DNA of 56,945 nt, from positions 1-56,945 of the forward strand of contig CAMKED010000002.1 of assembly GCA_946411475.1 (NCBI GenBank). Direction: 5' to 3'. Of the stretch, positions 8,014 to 14,801 are shown in pieces. A program made the position numbers and the translations under genes. Below the pieces are notes generated by a model. That model was given only the letters and a program-made list of their open reading frames with translations, was not told the origin of the DNA and did no database searches. Source of the DNA: an uncultured Clostridia bacterium. GTDB taxonomy: Bacteria; Bacillota; Clostridia; Oscillospirales; Oscillospiraceae. The number at the start of each line of letters is the position of its first letter. Within the stretch, counting starts at the first letter, position 1.

Positions 8014-8778
8014 ATGAAAAATATAGCATTGATATTGAAATATGAGGGCTCCGCCTACCACGGCTGGCAGGTTCAGAAAAACGCGGTCTCCGTGGCGGCG
8101 ACCATGGAGAAGGCCGTTGCCATGGTAGTCGGCCACCCCGTCCATATCACCGGCTGCGGACGGACGGACGCGGGCGTCCACGCCCGCCGCTACGTGGCAA
8201 ATTTCCACACCGACTCCGCCATCCCCGTGGATCGGCTTCCCTACGCCCTGAACACGCATCTGCCTGAGGATATTGTCGTCTCCGAAGCTTTTGAGGTCCA
8301 CGACGGCTTCAACGCCATCGGCTCCTGCGTGAAAAAGGAATATACCTATTTGATTTACAACTCCCGGATTCGGGATCCGTTTTATGTAAACCGTGCATGG
8401 TTTTACCCAAAACACCTGGACGAGACCGTTATGCAGCGGGCGGCAGACTGCTTCGTGGGGACCCACGACTTCGCGGCAGTCCGTTCCGTGGGAACAGACG
8501 TAAAATCCACCGTGCGGACGGTCTATCACTATGCCGTCGAACGCGACGGGGATCTGATCTCCTGCCGGATCTGCGCCAACGGCTTCCTCTATAACATGGC
8601 GCGGGCCATGGTCGGGACGGCAGTATACGCCGCCGAGGGGAAATTTCCGCCCGAGGCCGTGGCGGACATCCTGGCAGGCAGGAACCGTACTGCCGCCGGA
8701 CCCACGGCGCCTCCCGGCGGCCTGTATATGACTCGACTTTGGTATGACGACGGAAAGGCGGTATTTCACGTTGAATAA
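8014..8778 (+). CDS. truA: tRNA pseudouridine(38-40) synthase
   Basis: The product is 254 aa. The catalytic Asp is D52 in GCGRTDAGVHA; other TruA blocks are YEGSAYHGWQVQ near the N-terminus, KKEYTYLIYN (about residue 110), FVGTHDF and FLYNMARAMVGT. It isomerises U38-U40 in the tRNA anticodon arm. The order ecfA1-ecfA2-ecfT-truA is common in Firmicutes and supports the call. There is no strong Shine-Dalgarno, since the element's right end occupies the upstream region. Confidence 0.96.
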   Translation: MKNIALILKYEGSAYHGWQVQKNAVSVAATMEKAVAMVVGHPVHITGCGRTDAGVHARRYVANFHTDSAIPVDRLPYALNTHLPEDIVVSEAFEVHDGFNAIGSCVKKEYTYLIYNSRIRDPFYVNRAWFYPKHLDETVMQRAADCFVGTHDFAAVRSVGTDVKSTVRTVYHYAVERDGDLISCRICANGFLYNMARAMVGTAVYAAEGKFPPEAVADILAGRNRTAAGPTAPPGGLYMTRLWYDDGKAVFHVE

Positions 8779-9952
8779 TCCAGAACGACCCGCTTCCATG
8801 GCCGTGCCGCGAAAGAGCGGGAGGATTCGCCGGATCCTGTGGATTGTCGCGGTGCTGGCCGCCCTGCTGGCTGTCCTGTGCCTGATTTTTCCGCGGGTGG
8901 TCAACACCGACCGCGTCGTGCGTTTTTTCCGCTACATGGGTCTGCGGGACAAAGAGAACTACGGCCGGATCAGTTTTGAGGCCGGCGCAGGAAACGTCTA
9001 TGCCGGCTTTGACGACGGCCTGCTGGTCGGCACCGAAAACGGCGTGACCCTTTACGCCCTGGACGGAGAACAGAAGGCGCTGATTCAGGGTTCCCTGCCA
9101 AGCCCGGTTCTGCGTTCCGGCGGAAATATGAGCCTCGTTTTCAGCCCGGGCAGCGCCTATGCGGCCGCTGTCGGCGCGGGCGGAACCGTCGTGATGGACG
9201 GCGCCCTCTCCGGCTCTTTTATCAACGCCGATATCAGCACCGACGGCTGCACCGCTTATATCACTGCGGAGACCGGCTATAAATCTGTCGCTACGGTGCT
9301 TGACAGCAATTTCGAGCCGATCTATCGCTTCTCCTCCCGGACACGCTACCTCAACGCCTGCGCCGTTTCGGAAAAAGGCGATTATCTTGCGCTTGCCCGG
9401 CTGGAAGAGGAAAAAGGCGTTTACCGTACCGGCATTACCATTCTTCGCACGGGTCTTCCGTTGGAGGACCTGGAGCAGGACAGTGAAGAATCCTCCCGGC
9501 TGGATCTGGGCAATCAGGTGGTCTATGAGCTTCACTTTTTGGACCGGACCCATCTGGCAGCCGTTGCCCAGAATGAGATCGTCTTTTTTAACGTCGACGG
9601 AGAACAACTCGGTTCTGTGTCCACGCATTCCGTCCAGGTGGCGGATTACGCCTTCAGCTCGGACGGCTGGATGATTATTGCGTTGGAGCAAAACGGCGGC
9701 AGCCGCGTTCTGACCGTGGACGCTGCCGGTCAGACGCTGGGAGAACTGGACCTGACGGAACGCGTCCGCTCCGTCTCTGCAGCGGAGGGATATGCCGCCG
9801 TCCTGACGGAGACCTGCTTGCAGACCTTTGACCGCAAGCTCAACGTCAACGATCGTTCCTGGGACGTGCTTTCTGCCACCCGCGCCATCGTTCGCCCCGA
9901 CGGGACGGTTCTGCTCGTCGGAAGCGGCGGAACAAAGCTTTTTATTCCTTAA
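8744..9952 (+). CDS. Membrane-anchored beta-propeller-like protein, DUF5711-type
   Basis: The product is 402 aa. A basic N-terminus is followed by one membrane helix (about residues 30-50, IVAVLAALLAVLCLIF) and a large extracytoplasmic part with repeated short strands of the kind VTLYALDGEQ.., VVMDGALSGSF and IVFFNVDGEQLGS, consistent with a propeller. The segment after the helix (NTDRVVRFFRYMGL) is typical of DUF5711 as I know it. The ATG at 8744 overlaps truA by 35 bp and lacks a clear Shine-Dalgarno; TTG at 8771 or ATG at 8798 are alternatives that keep the anchor. The function is unknown. Confidence 0.72.
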   Translation: MTTERRYFTLNNPERPASMAVPRKSGRIRRILWIVAVLAALLAVLCLIFPRVVNTDRVVRFFRYMGLRDKENYGRISFEAGAGNVYAGFDDGLLVGTENGVTLYALDGEQKALIQGSLPSPVLRSGGNMSLVFSPGSAYAAAVGAGGTVVMDGALSGSFINADISTDGCTAYITAETGYKSVATVLDSNFEPIYRFSSRTRYLNACAVSEKGDYLALARLEEEKGVYRTGITILRTGLPLEDLEQDSEESSRLDLGNQVVYELHFLDRTHLAAVAQNEIVFFNVDGEQLGSVSTHSVQVADYAFSSDGWMIIALEQNGGSRVLTVDAAGQTLGELDLTERVRSVSAAEGYAAVLTETCLQTFDRKLNVNDRSWDVLSATRAIVRPDGTVLLVGSGGTKLFIP

Positions 9953-9983
9953 TTCCTTTCCTGGAAGGAGCGTAATTACTTTG

Positions 9984-12290
9984 ATGAGACCAACCCTGTG
10001 CAGCCGCTGCAACAAAAACGTGGCTGTGATCTTTATTACCAAAATTGAAAACGGAAAATCCACCAACGAGGGACTCTGCCTGAAATGCGCCAAGGACCTC
10101 GGCATCAAGCAGGTTGACGACATGGTCAAGCAGATGGGCATTTCCGATGAGGATCTGGAGAATCTCTCCGGGGAAATGATGTCCATGCTCGGCGGAAACC
10201 CGGAGCAGGACCCCGACATTCCGGAGGATGATCCGGACGGCCAGACGGCTACCTTTCCCTTCCTGAACAAGCTCTTCGGCGGTCTGACCGGCCAGAGCGG
10301 CAACCTTCCCACACAGCGTGAGGAGCCCCCCAAGGGCGGATCCACGCCCCCCGCGCAGCCGCCCAGAAAGAAGCACAAGTTTCTGGATACCTACTGTCTG
10401 GATTTGACCCAGCGTGCCCGGGACGGCAAGCTGGACCGGATCGTGGGCCGGGACGAAGAAACAGAACGCGTCATTCAGATCCTCAACCGCCGCCAGAAGA
10501 ACAATCCCTGTCTGATCGGCGAGCCCGGCGTGGGCAAAACCGCCATCGCCGAGGGGTTGGCGCAGCGCATCGCGGCAGGCAACGTGCCCTTCAAGCTCAA
10601 GGGCAAGGAGGTCTTCCTGCTGGACATGACTGCCATGGTAGCGGGCACCCAGTTCCGCGGCCAGTTTGAGAGCCGCATGAAGAATCTGATCGGCGAGATC
10701 AAGGCCTGCGGCAACATCATTCTGGTCATCGACGAGGTCCACAATCTGGTCGGCGCCGGAGACGCCGAGGGCTCCATGAACGCGGCCAACATCCTCAAGC
10801 CTGCCCTCTCCCGGGGCGAGGTGCAGGTCGTCGGCGCAACCACTTTCAAGGAATACCGCAAGTATATTGAGAAGGATTCTGCCCTCGAGCGCCGCTTCCA
10901 GCCCGTCACGGTGAACGAGCCGACCATTGAGCAGTCCATTGCCATCATCAAGGGCATTGCGGGCTACTACGAGCAATATCACGGCGTGGAGATCACCCCC
11001 GAGATCGCGCGGCAGACCGTTCTGCTCTCCGAGCGCTATATCACAGACCGCTATCTCCCCGACAAGGCCATTGATCTGCTGGACGAAGCCTGCTCCGACG
11101 AGAACCTCCGCAACCCCATCATCAACGAGCTGGCCACGGCCTCCAAGGATCTGTCTGACGTCGAGTTCGAGCTGAAAATGCTCACGGAGAAGTCCGAGGA
11201 GAAGACTCCCGAAGACTACGAGCGCATCGCCACGCTGCGCTCCAAGTCCATGCAGCTCGGCGAGAAGATCGCGGATCTGGAATCCCAGCCCAAGCCCCGG
11301 CTGACGATGGAAAACCTGGCCCGGGTCATCGAGCTCTGGACCAAGATCCCCGCCTCCAAGATCCAGGCCCAGGAGTATGAGCAGCTCCGCAGCCTCGAAG
11401 CGAACCTGAAAAAGCACGTCGTCGGCCAGGACGAGGCCATTGCCGCCATCTGCGCCGCCATTCGCCGCAGCCGTGCGGGCATCAGCCCCAAGAAACGCCC
11501 CGTCTCCTTCATTTTCGTCGGTGCGACCGGCGTGGGCAAGACCGAGCTGGTCAAGCGTTTGGCTGACGAGCTGTTTGAATCCGTGGAATCTCTGGTGCGG
11601 CTGGACATGTCCGAATATATGGAGAAGCACTCCGTCTCCAAGATCATCGGCTCTCCTCCGGGCTACGTGGGTTACGACGAGGCCGGACAGCTCACCGAAA
11701 AGATCCGCCGCAAGCCCTACTCCGTCATTCTCTTCGACGAGATCGAAAAGGCCCATCCCGACGTGCTGAATATTCTGCTGCAAATTTTGGACGACGGCCG
11801 CATTACCGACGCCCAGGGACGGCTGGTGAACTTTGAGAATACCATCATCGTCATGACCTCCAACGCGGGCTCCGACCGCAAAGACGGCTCCGTCGGCTTC
11901 GGCAAGAGCCTCACCGAGCAGACTAAGGAAAAGGCCCTCAAGGCCCTTGGCGAGTTCCTCCGGCCCGAGTTCATCAACCGTGTGGACGAGATCGTCAGCT
12001 TCAACAAGCTGTCTGAGGAGAACTTCCGCGACATCGCTGTCATCATGCTGAACGAGCTGAAAACCGGCTTGGACGACCACGGCATTGCCCTGGGCTGGGA
12101 TGATTCGGTCCTGGATTATCTCACCAAGAAGTCCTACTCCGTCCAGTACGGCGCACGGAATCTCCGCCGCACGATTGAGAAAGAGATCGAGAATCCCATC
12201 GCGGAAAAGATCATCGACAGCTATCAGAGCCCCATCCGCATCATCCAGCTTGCCGCCGACGGCGAGAAGATCACGCTGGATGCCCGCTAA
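9984..12290 (+). CDS. clpE: ClpE-type AAA+ protein unfoldase
   Basis: The product is 768 aa. The N-terminus carries a four-Cys zinc finger (C6-x2-C9, C32-x2-C35) instead of the double Clp_N repeat of ClpC, which marks ClpE. The first AAA module has Walker A GEPGVGKT (from residue 179) and Walker B LVIDEVHNLVGAG. A short UVR-like coiled middle follows (about 390-430). The second module has Walker A GATGVGKTE (from residue 513) and FDEIEKAHPDV. A V-G-F loop near residue 640 fits ClpP docking. ATG 9984 follows GGAAGGAG. The Fic antitoxin gene starts 13 bases after its stop. Confidence 0.9.
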   Translation: MRPTLCSRCNKNVAVIFITKIENGKSTNEGLCLKCAKDLGIKQVDDMVKQMGISDEDLENLSGEMMSMLGGNPEQDPDIPEDDPDGQTATFPFLNKLFGGLTGQSGNLPTQREEPPKGGSTPPAQPPRKKHKFLDTYCLDLTQRARDGKLDRIVGRDEETERVIQILNRRQKNNPCLIGEPGVGKTAIAEGLAQRIAAGNVPFKLKGKEVFLLDMTAMVAGTQFRGQFESRMKNLIGEIKACGNIILVIDEVHNLVGAGDAEGSMNAANILKPALSRGEVQVVGATTFKEYRKYIEKDSALERRFQPVTVNEPTIEQSIAIIKGIAGYYEQYHGVEITPEIARQTVLLSERYITDRYLPDKAIDLLDEACSDENLRNPIINELATASKDLSDVEFELKMLTEKSEEKTPEDYERIATLRSKSMQLGEKIADLESQPKPRLTMENLARVIELWTKIPASKIQAQEYEQLRSLEANLKKHVVGQDEAIAAICAAIRRSRAGISPKKRPVSFIFVGATGVGKTELVKRLADELFESVESLVRLDMSEYMEKHSVSKIIGSPPGYVGYDEAGQLTEKIRRKPYSVILFDEIEKAHPDVLNILLQILDDGRITDAQGRLVNFENTIIVMTSNAGSDRKDGSVGFGKSLTEQTKEKALKALGEFLRPEFINRVDEIVSFNKLSEENFRDIAVIMLNELKTGLDDHGIALGWDDSVLDYLTKKSYSVQYGARNLRRTIEKEIENPIAEKIIDSYQSPIRIIQLAADGEKITLDAR

Positions 12291-12303
12291 AAAGGAGAAT
12301 CCT

Positions 12304-12474
12304 ATGAGCAGCTCTGAATGGAAAACACTGCGCAACGCAGCCGCCTCTTCGCAGATGGAAAACCTGCCCTATGAGCAGCGCCACTTTGAAACTATCCGAG
12401 AGATTCTGGATGGAAAACGTACCTTGCAGGACTACCTCCATGAAATGAAAGAAAAGTACGGTGAAAACGGATGA
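12304..12474 (+). CDS. Fic antitoxin, VbhA/class-I type
   Basis: The product is 56 aa, acidic and helical. Residues S15-S16-Q17-M18-E19-N20 match the Fic inhibitory motif [S/T]xxxE[G/N], in which the Glu obstructs the ATP gamma-phosphate site of a partner Fic protein. The gene has its own AAGGAG Shine-Dalgarno, and its stop overlaps the fic start as ATGA, the usual coupled antitoxin-toxin arrangement. Without the motif I would have called it hypothetical. Base composition is more A/T-rich than the neighbouring clpE, suggesting acquisition together with fic. Confidence 0.78.
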   Translation: MSSSEWKTLRNAAASSQMENLPYEQRHFETIREILDGKRTLQDYLHEMKEKYGENG

Positions 12475-13097
12475 GCTACTCCATTACAGATCTATCTGCT
12501 GATTGCTATCCCGAAACGACCGTGCTGGTCAACAAGCTTGGCATCCGCTCCCAGGAAGCGCTGGACGACCTTGAACGAGTAGTCACGGGGATTCATACGG
12601 TGGAGATTGTAAAGGAGCAAAGCGAGGAACTGCTTTCCTTTGCGTTCTATCGAAACCTTCATAAGCGTCTGTTCGGGGATCTGTATGAATGGGCAGGCGA
12701 ACTCAGAAAAGTAGATATGTCGAAGCAAGGAACGTCATTTTGCCGGGTAGAAAACCTGGAGGAAATCGGAAACGCGATTTTTCAATGGCTCCGAAAGCAC
12801 AAGGAGCTCCGAGGTATGAAACGGGAGCGCTTTGTAAAAGAGCTTGCGGATTTGTATCATAGAATCAATATGCTGCATCCCTTTCGTGAGGGAAACGGAA
12901 GAACGCAAAGGTTGTTTTTCACACTTTTGATTCGCAGAGCAGGATATGAGATCGACTTTGCCGCGACGGATACAGATGCGTTAATGATTGCAACTGTCTA
13001 TGCAGCTCAGGGCGTGATGGATTATCTGTACGGATACTTTGATCGGGTAATTGTAGGTTCATCTGAAAAAGACGCTTTTGGTTCAGACGATGCATAA
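12471..13097 (+). CDS. fic: Fic-domain protein (predicted AMP-transferase toxin)
   Basis: The product is 208 aa. The catalytic loop is complete: H136-PFREGNGR-144, with the His that deprotonates the target hydroxyl and the GNGR anion hole. An upstream flap (about residues 75-90, KQGTSFCRVENLE) would position the target. No inhibitory [S/T]xxxE[G/N] helix is evident within the protein, consistent with class I Fic toxins that need a separate antitoxin, here encoded immediately upstream. The expected activity is AMPylation of a cellular protein such as DNA gyrase or topoisomerase IV in known pairs; the target here is unknown. The last bases overlap the next gene. Confidence 0.9.
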   Translation: MSYSITDLSADCYPETTVLVNKLGIRSQEALDDLERVVTGIHTVEIVKEQSEELLSFAFYRNLHKRLFGDLYEWAGELRKVDMSKQGTSFCRVENLEEIGNAIFQWLRKHKELRGMKRERFVKELADLYHRINMLHPFREGNGRTQRLFFTLLIRRAGYEIDFAATDTDALMIATVYAAQGVMDYLYGYFDRVIVGSSEKDAFGSDDA

Positions 13098-13611
13098 TAA
13101 TCATAAAGCAGTGCAAGTTGCGTTAGGCGGCGTCCTGGCCGCCCTGGCCGTCGTGATCCTGCTGCTCGGCGGTATGATCCCGATCGGGACCTACTTGGCC
13201 CCCATGCTGGCCGCTCTGTCGCTGGTAATCCTGCTGGCGGAGCTGCCGAAGTCTCTGTGCCTTGGCTGGTACTGCATCGTGGCGCTGCTCGGCGTCCTGC
13301 TCTGCCCGGACAAGGAGACGGCCTTCGTCTTCGTCTTCCTCGGCTGGTATCCGCTGGCCAAGCCCGCTCTGGATCGGCTGCCGAAGCTGCCGGGTCTTCT
13401 GTGTAAGCTGTTGATTTTCAACGCCTCCACAGCCGCCCTCTACGCCCTGCTGATTCTGGTCTTCCGATTGGAAGCTCTGGTGCGGGAGGCCCAGGAGACC
13501 GGGATGATACTTCTGGTTGCCATTGTTTTGATGGGCAATCTGAGCTTTATCCTGTTCGACCTTGTGCTGGGCAGACTGACGGCACTGTATCGAATCAAGC
13601 ACAAAAAATGA
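13090..13611 (+). CDS. Integral membrane protein of unknown function
   Basis: The product is 173 aa with about five hydrophobic segments (roughly 8-25, 32-50, 55-72, 85-110 and 122-150) and a basic C-terminus (RIKHKK). ATG 13090 overlaps the end of fic by 8 bases; TTG 13078 is possible. The helix pattern and the GGxxAA start faintly resemble ECF S components, but I see no family signature and do not claim it. The composition returns to the GC-rich chromosomal style, so the gene probably belonged with clpE before the Fic pair was inserted. A terminator follows. Confidence 0.65.
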   Translation: MHNNHKAVQVALGGVLAALAVVILLLGGMIPIGTYLAPMLAALSLVILLAELPKSLCLGWYCIVALLGVLLCPDKETAFVFVFLGWYPLAKPALDRLPKLPGLLCKLLIFNASTAALYALLILVFRLEALVREAQETGMILLVAIVLMGNLSFILFDLVLGRLTALYRIKHKK

Positions 13612-13636
13612 ACGGCTGCATGCCGTTCATTTTTTG
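13603..13636 (+). terminator. Rho-independent terminator
   Basis: AAAAAATGAACGGC and GCCGTTCATTTTTT form a symmetric stem with a 5-base loop. It overlaps the last codons of the membrane protein. The A and T runs on both sides make it potentially bidirectional. Confidence 0.8.
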
Positions 13637-13667
13637 TGTTCGCACCATGTTTCAGAATTCTTCCATT

Positions 13668-13735
13668 TGTAGCGCGGGCAATTTGCCCGCCGTTTCTCCT
13701 GCTGCTTCCAATGGTGCACCGGTGTGCGCCGCTAC
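13668..13735. repeat. Two GCTAC-ended palindromic repeats
   Basis: TGTAGCGCGGGCAATTTGCCCGC (13668-13690, ending in GCTACA on the minus strand) and GGTGCACCGGTGTGCGCC followed by GCTAC (13713-13735). Both are short palindromes carrying GCTAC at one end. Related copies are at 13909-13931, 14700-14722, 14773-14795 and 50942-50963. Confidence 0.65.
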
Positions 13736-13751
13736 CGAAGCTTCCCCCTCT

Positions 13752-13784
13752 TGTCATTCTGAGCGAAGCGGAGTCGAAGAATCC
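13752..13784. repeat. TGTCATTCTGAGCGAAGCG-type intergenic repeat
   Basis: A single copy of TGTCATTCTGAGCGAAGCG followed by GAGTCGAAGAATC. This string belongs to a repeat found between genes in many unrelated bacterial genomes. The rest of the 13637-13934 gap holds other short repeats and no credible gene. Confidence 0.6.
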
Positions 13785-13908
13785 GACCACCCCCGTCTCC
13801 CTCTGTGCAGGCGAAACTCTCCTGCTGACCGCCCCCCGCAGCGCTGACCCTCACCGGCTTGGCCACTCTCATGCTCTGCCAGATCACGGTTTTATTATTT
13901 TCAATTTG

Positions 13909-13931
13909 GCCGGCAGATTTCCGGCGCTACA
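13909..13931 (+). repeat. GCTACA-ended palindromic repeat
   Basis: GCCGGCAGATTTCCGGC followed by GCTACA, just beyond the 3' end of ylmH. The closest relative is 14773-14795, on the other side of ylmH in the same orientation. Confidence 0.6.
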
Positions 13932-13934
13932 TTT

Positions 13935-14681
13935 TTATTCCCAAACTTCTGCCGTGAGAAAAAGCCGATCCTTGCGGCTTTTGCCGCCGATTTCGGCGAC
14001 GGTGGCCTTGCCGTAGCCCTTGAGGGAGATCACGTCGCCCGCGGAGACAGGGGCGTCGTTTTTCAGGCAAGGCAGGTAGTTCAGGCTGGCGGCCCCGGCG
14101 GCGATCAGCTTCACGGCCTGCGTGCGGGAGAGGCGAAAGGTCTCGCCCAGGACGGCGTCGAAGCGGAGGCTCTGAACCGTGAATTTGACCTCGCGGCGCT
14201 TCCGCTCCGGGGCGGGGACGTCCGAAAGCGAGACGATCGCGGCCTTGACGCTGACGCGCCCGGCCTGCTCCAGCCCGGAGAGCTGGCCCGCCACGGAGGG
14301 CAGGCAGAAGACCCAGGCAAGCTGTCCCTGGATCCAGATATCCCCCACCCATTCCCGGCGAACGCCAAGGGCCAGCAGGGCCCCCAGATAGTCCCGGTGG
14401 CCCGGCGTGCCGTAGAAGGCCTCCAGCCGCAGGACAGAGAGATATTCGTCCGGGAGGAAGTCCGCTTCCTCCATCCAGGGCGGCAGGAAGAACGCGGCGC
14501 GCCGTTCGCAGTCCGGCTTCCCGCCGTTGAGGATCATCCGGCAGCCGGAAAGCCCCCGCGCGTATTGAACCGCAGCCGCCTGCTCGGCAGGGGTGAGAAA
14601 GGTCGTATGGGTCACGGCATTGGTTTTTTCACATTGCCGGTACAGATCGTCTATTCGTTTCAGTAATGCTTCATGTTCCAT
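13935..14681 (-). CDS. ylmH: S4-domain RNA-binding protein, YlmH-like
   Basis: The product is 248 aa. The N-terminal two thirds contain the YlmH layout: TFLTPAEQAAA near residue 28, a Gly-rich RMILNGGKPDCERR stretch (about 48-61) and the central RREWVGDIWIQ block. The C-terminal S4 domain (about residues 180-245) has FRLSRTQAVKLIAAG..LN and AGDVISLKGYGKATV. YlmH proteins act in ribosome-quality control or 50S rescue in Firmicutes, usually beside division genes. Here it stands alone, flanked on both sides by the same pair of short palindromic repeats. Confidence 0.88.
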   Translation of the reverse strand: MEHEALLKRIDDLYRQCEKTNAVTHTTFLTPAEQAAAVQYARGLSGCRMILNGGKPDCERRAAFFLPPWMEEADFLPDEYLSVLRLEAFYGTPGHRDYLGALLALGVRREWVGDIWIQGQLAWVFCLPSVAGQLSGLEQAGRVSVKAAIVSLSDVPAPERKRREVKFTVQSLRFDAVLGETFRLSRTQAVKLIAAGAASLNYLPCLKNDAPVSAGDVISLKGYGKATVAEIGGKSRKDRLFLTAEVWE

Positions 14682-14699
14682 AATTCAAAATGGTTCCGT

Positions 14700-14795
14700 G
14701 GCGCACAGGTGTGCGCCGCTACGGAGGCTTCGCGTTGCCCCGTCTCCTATTGCCTGTTGCCTATTGCCTCATGCCGACAGATTGCCGGCGCTACA
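14700..14795 (+). repeat. Pair of GCTAC-ended palindromic repeats upstream of ylmH
   Basis: GGCGCACAGGTGTGCGCC followed by GCTAC (14700-14722), and GCCGACAGATTGCCGGC followed by GCTACA (14773-14795). The same two repeats, in the same order and orientation, lie beyond the other end of ylmH (13713-13735 and 13909-13931). Between them a short CCTATTGCCTGTTGCC tract occurs. No gene is visible in 14682-14801. Confidence 0.65.
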
Positions 14796-14801
14796 TACTT
14801 G

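Noticed and set aside
9942-12335. Minus-strand open frame (797 codons) opposite clpE
   Set aside because: clpE has complete AAA motifs, a Shine-Dalgarno and a zinc finger; the antisense frame shows only low-complexity composition from GC-rich codons.
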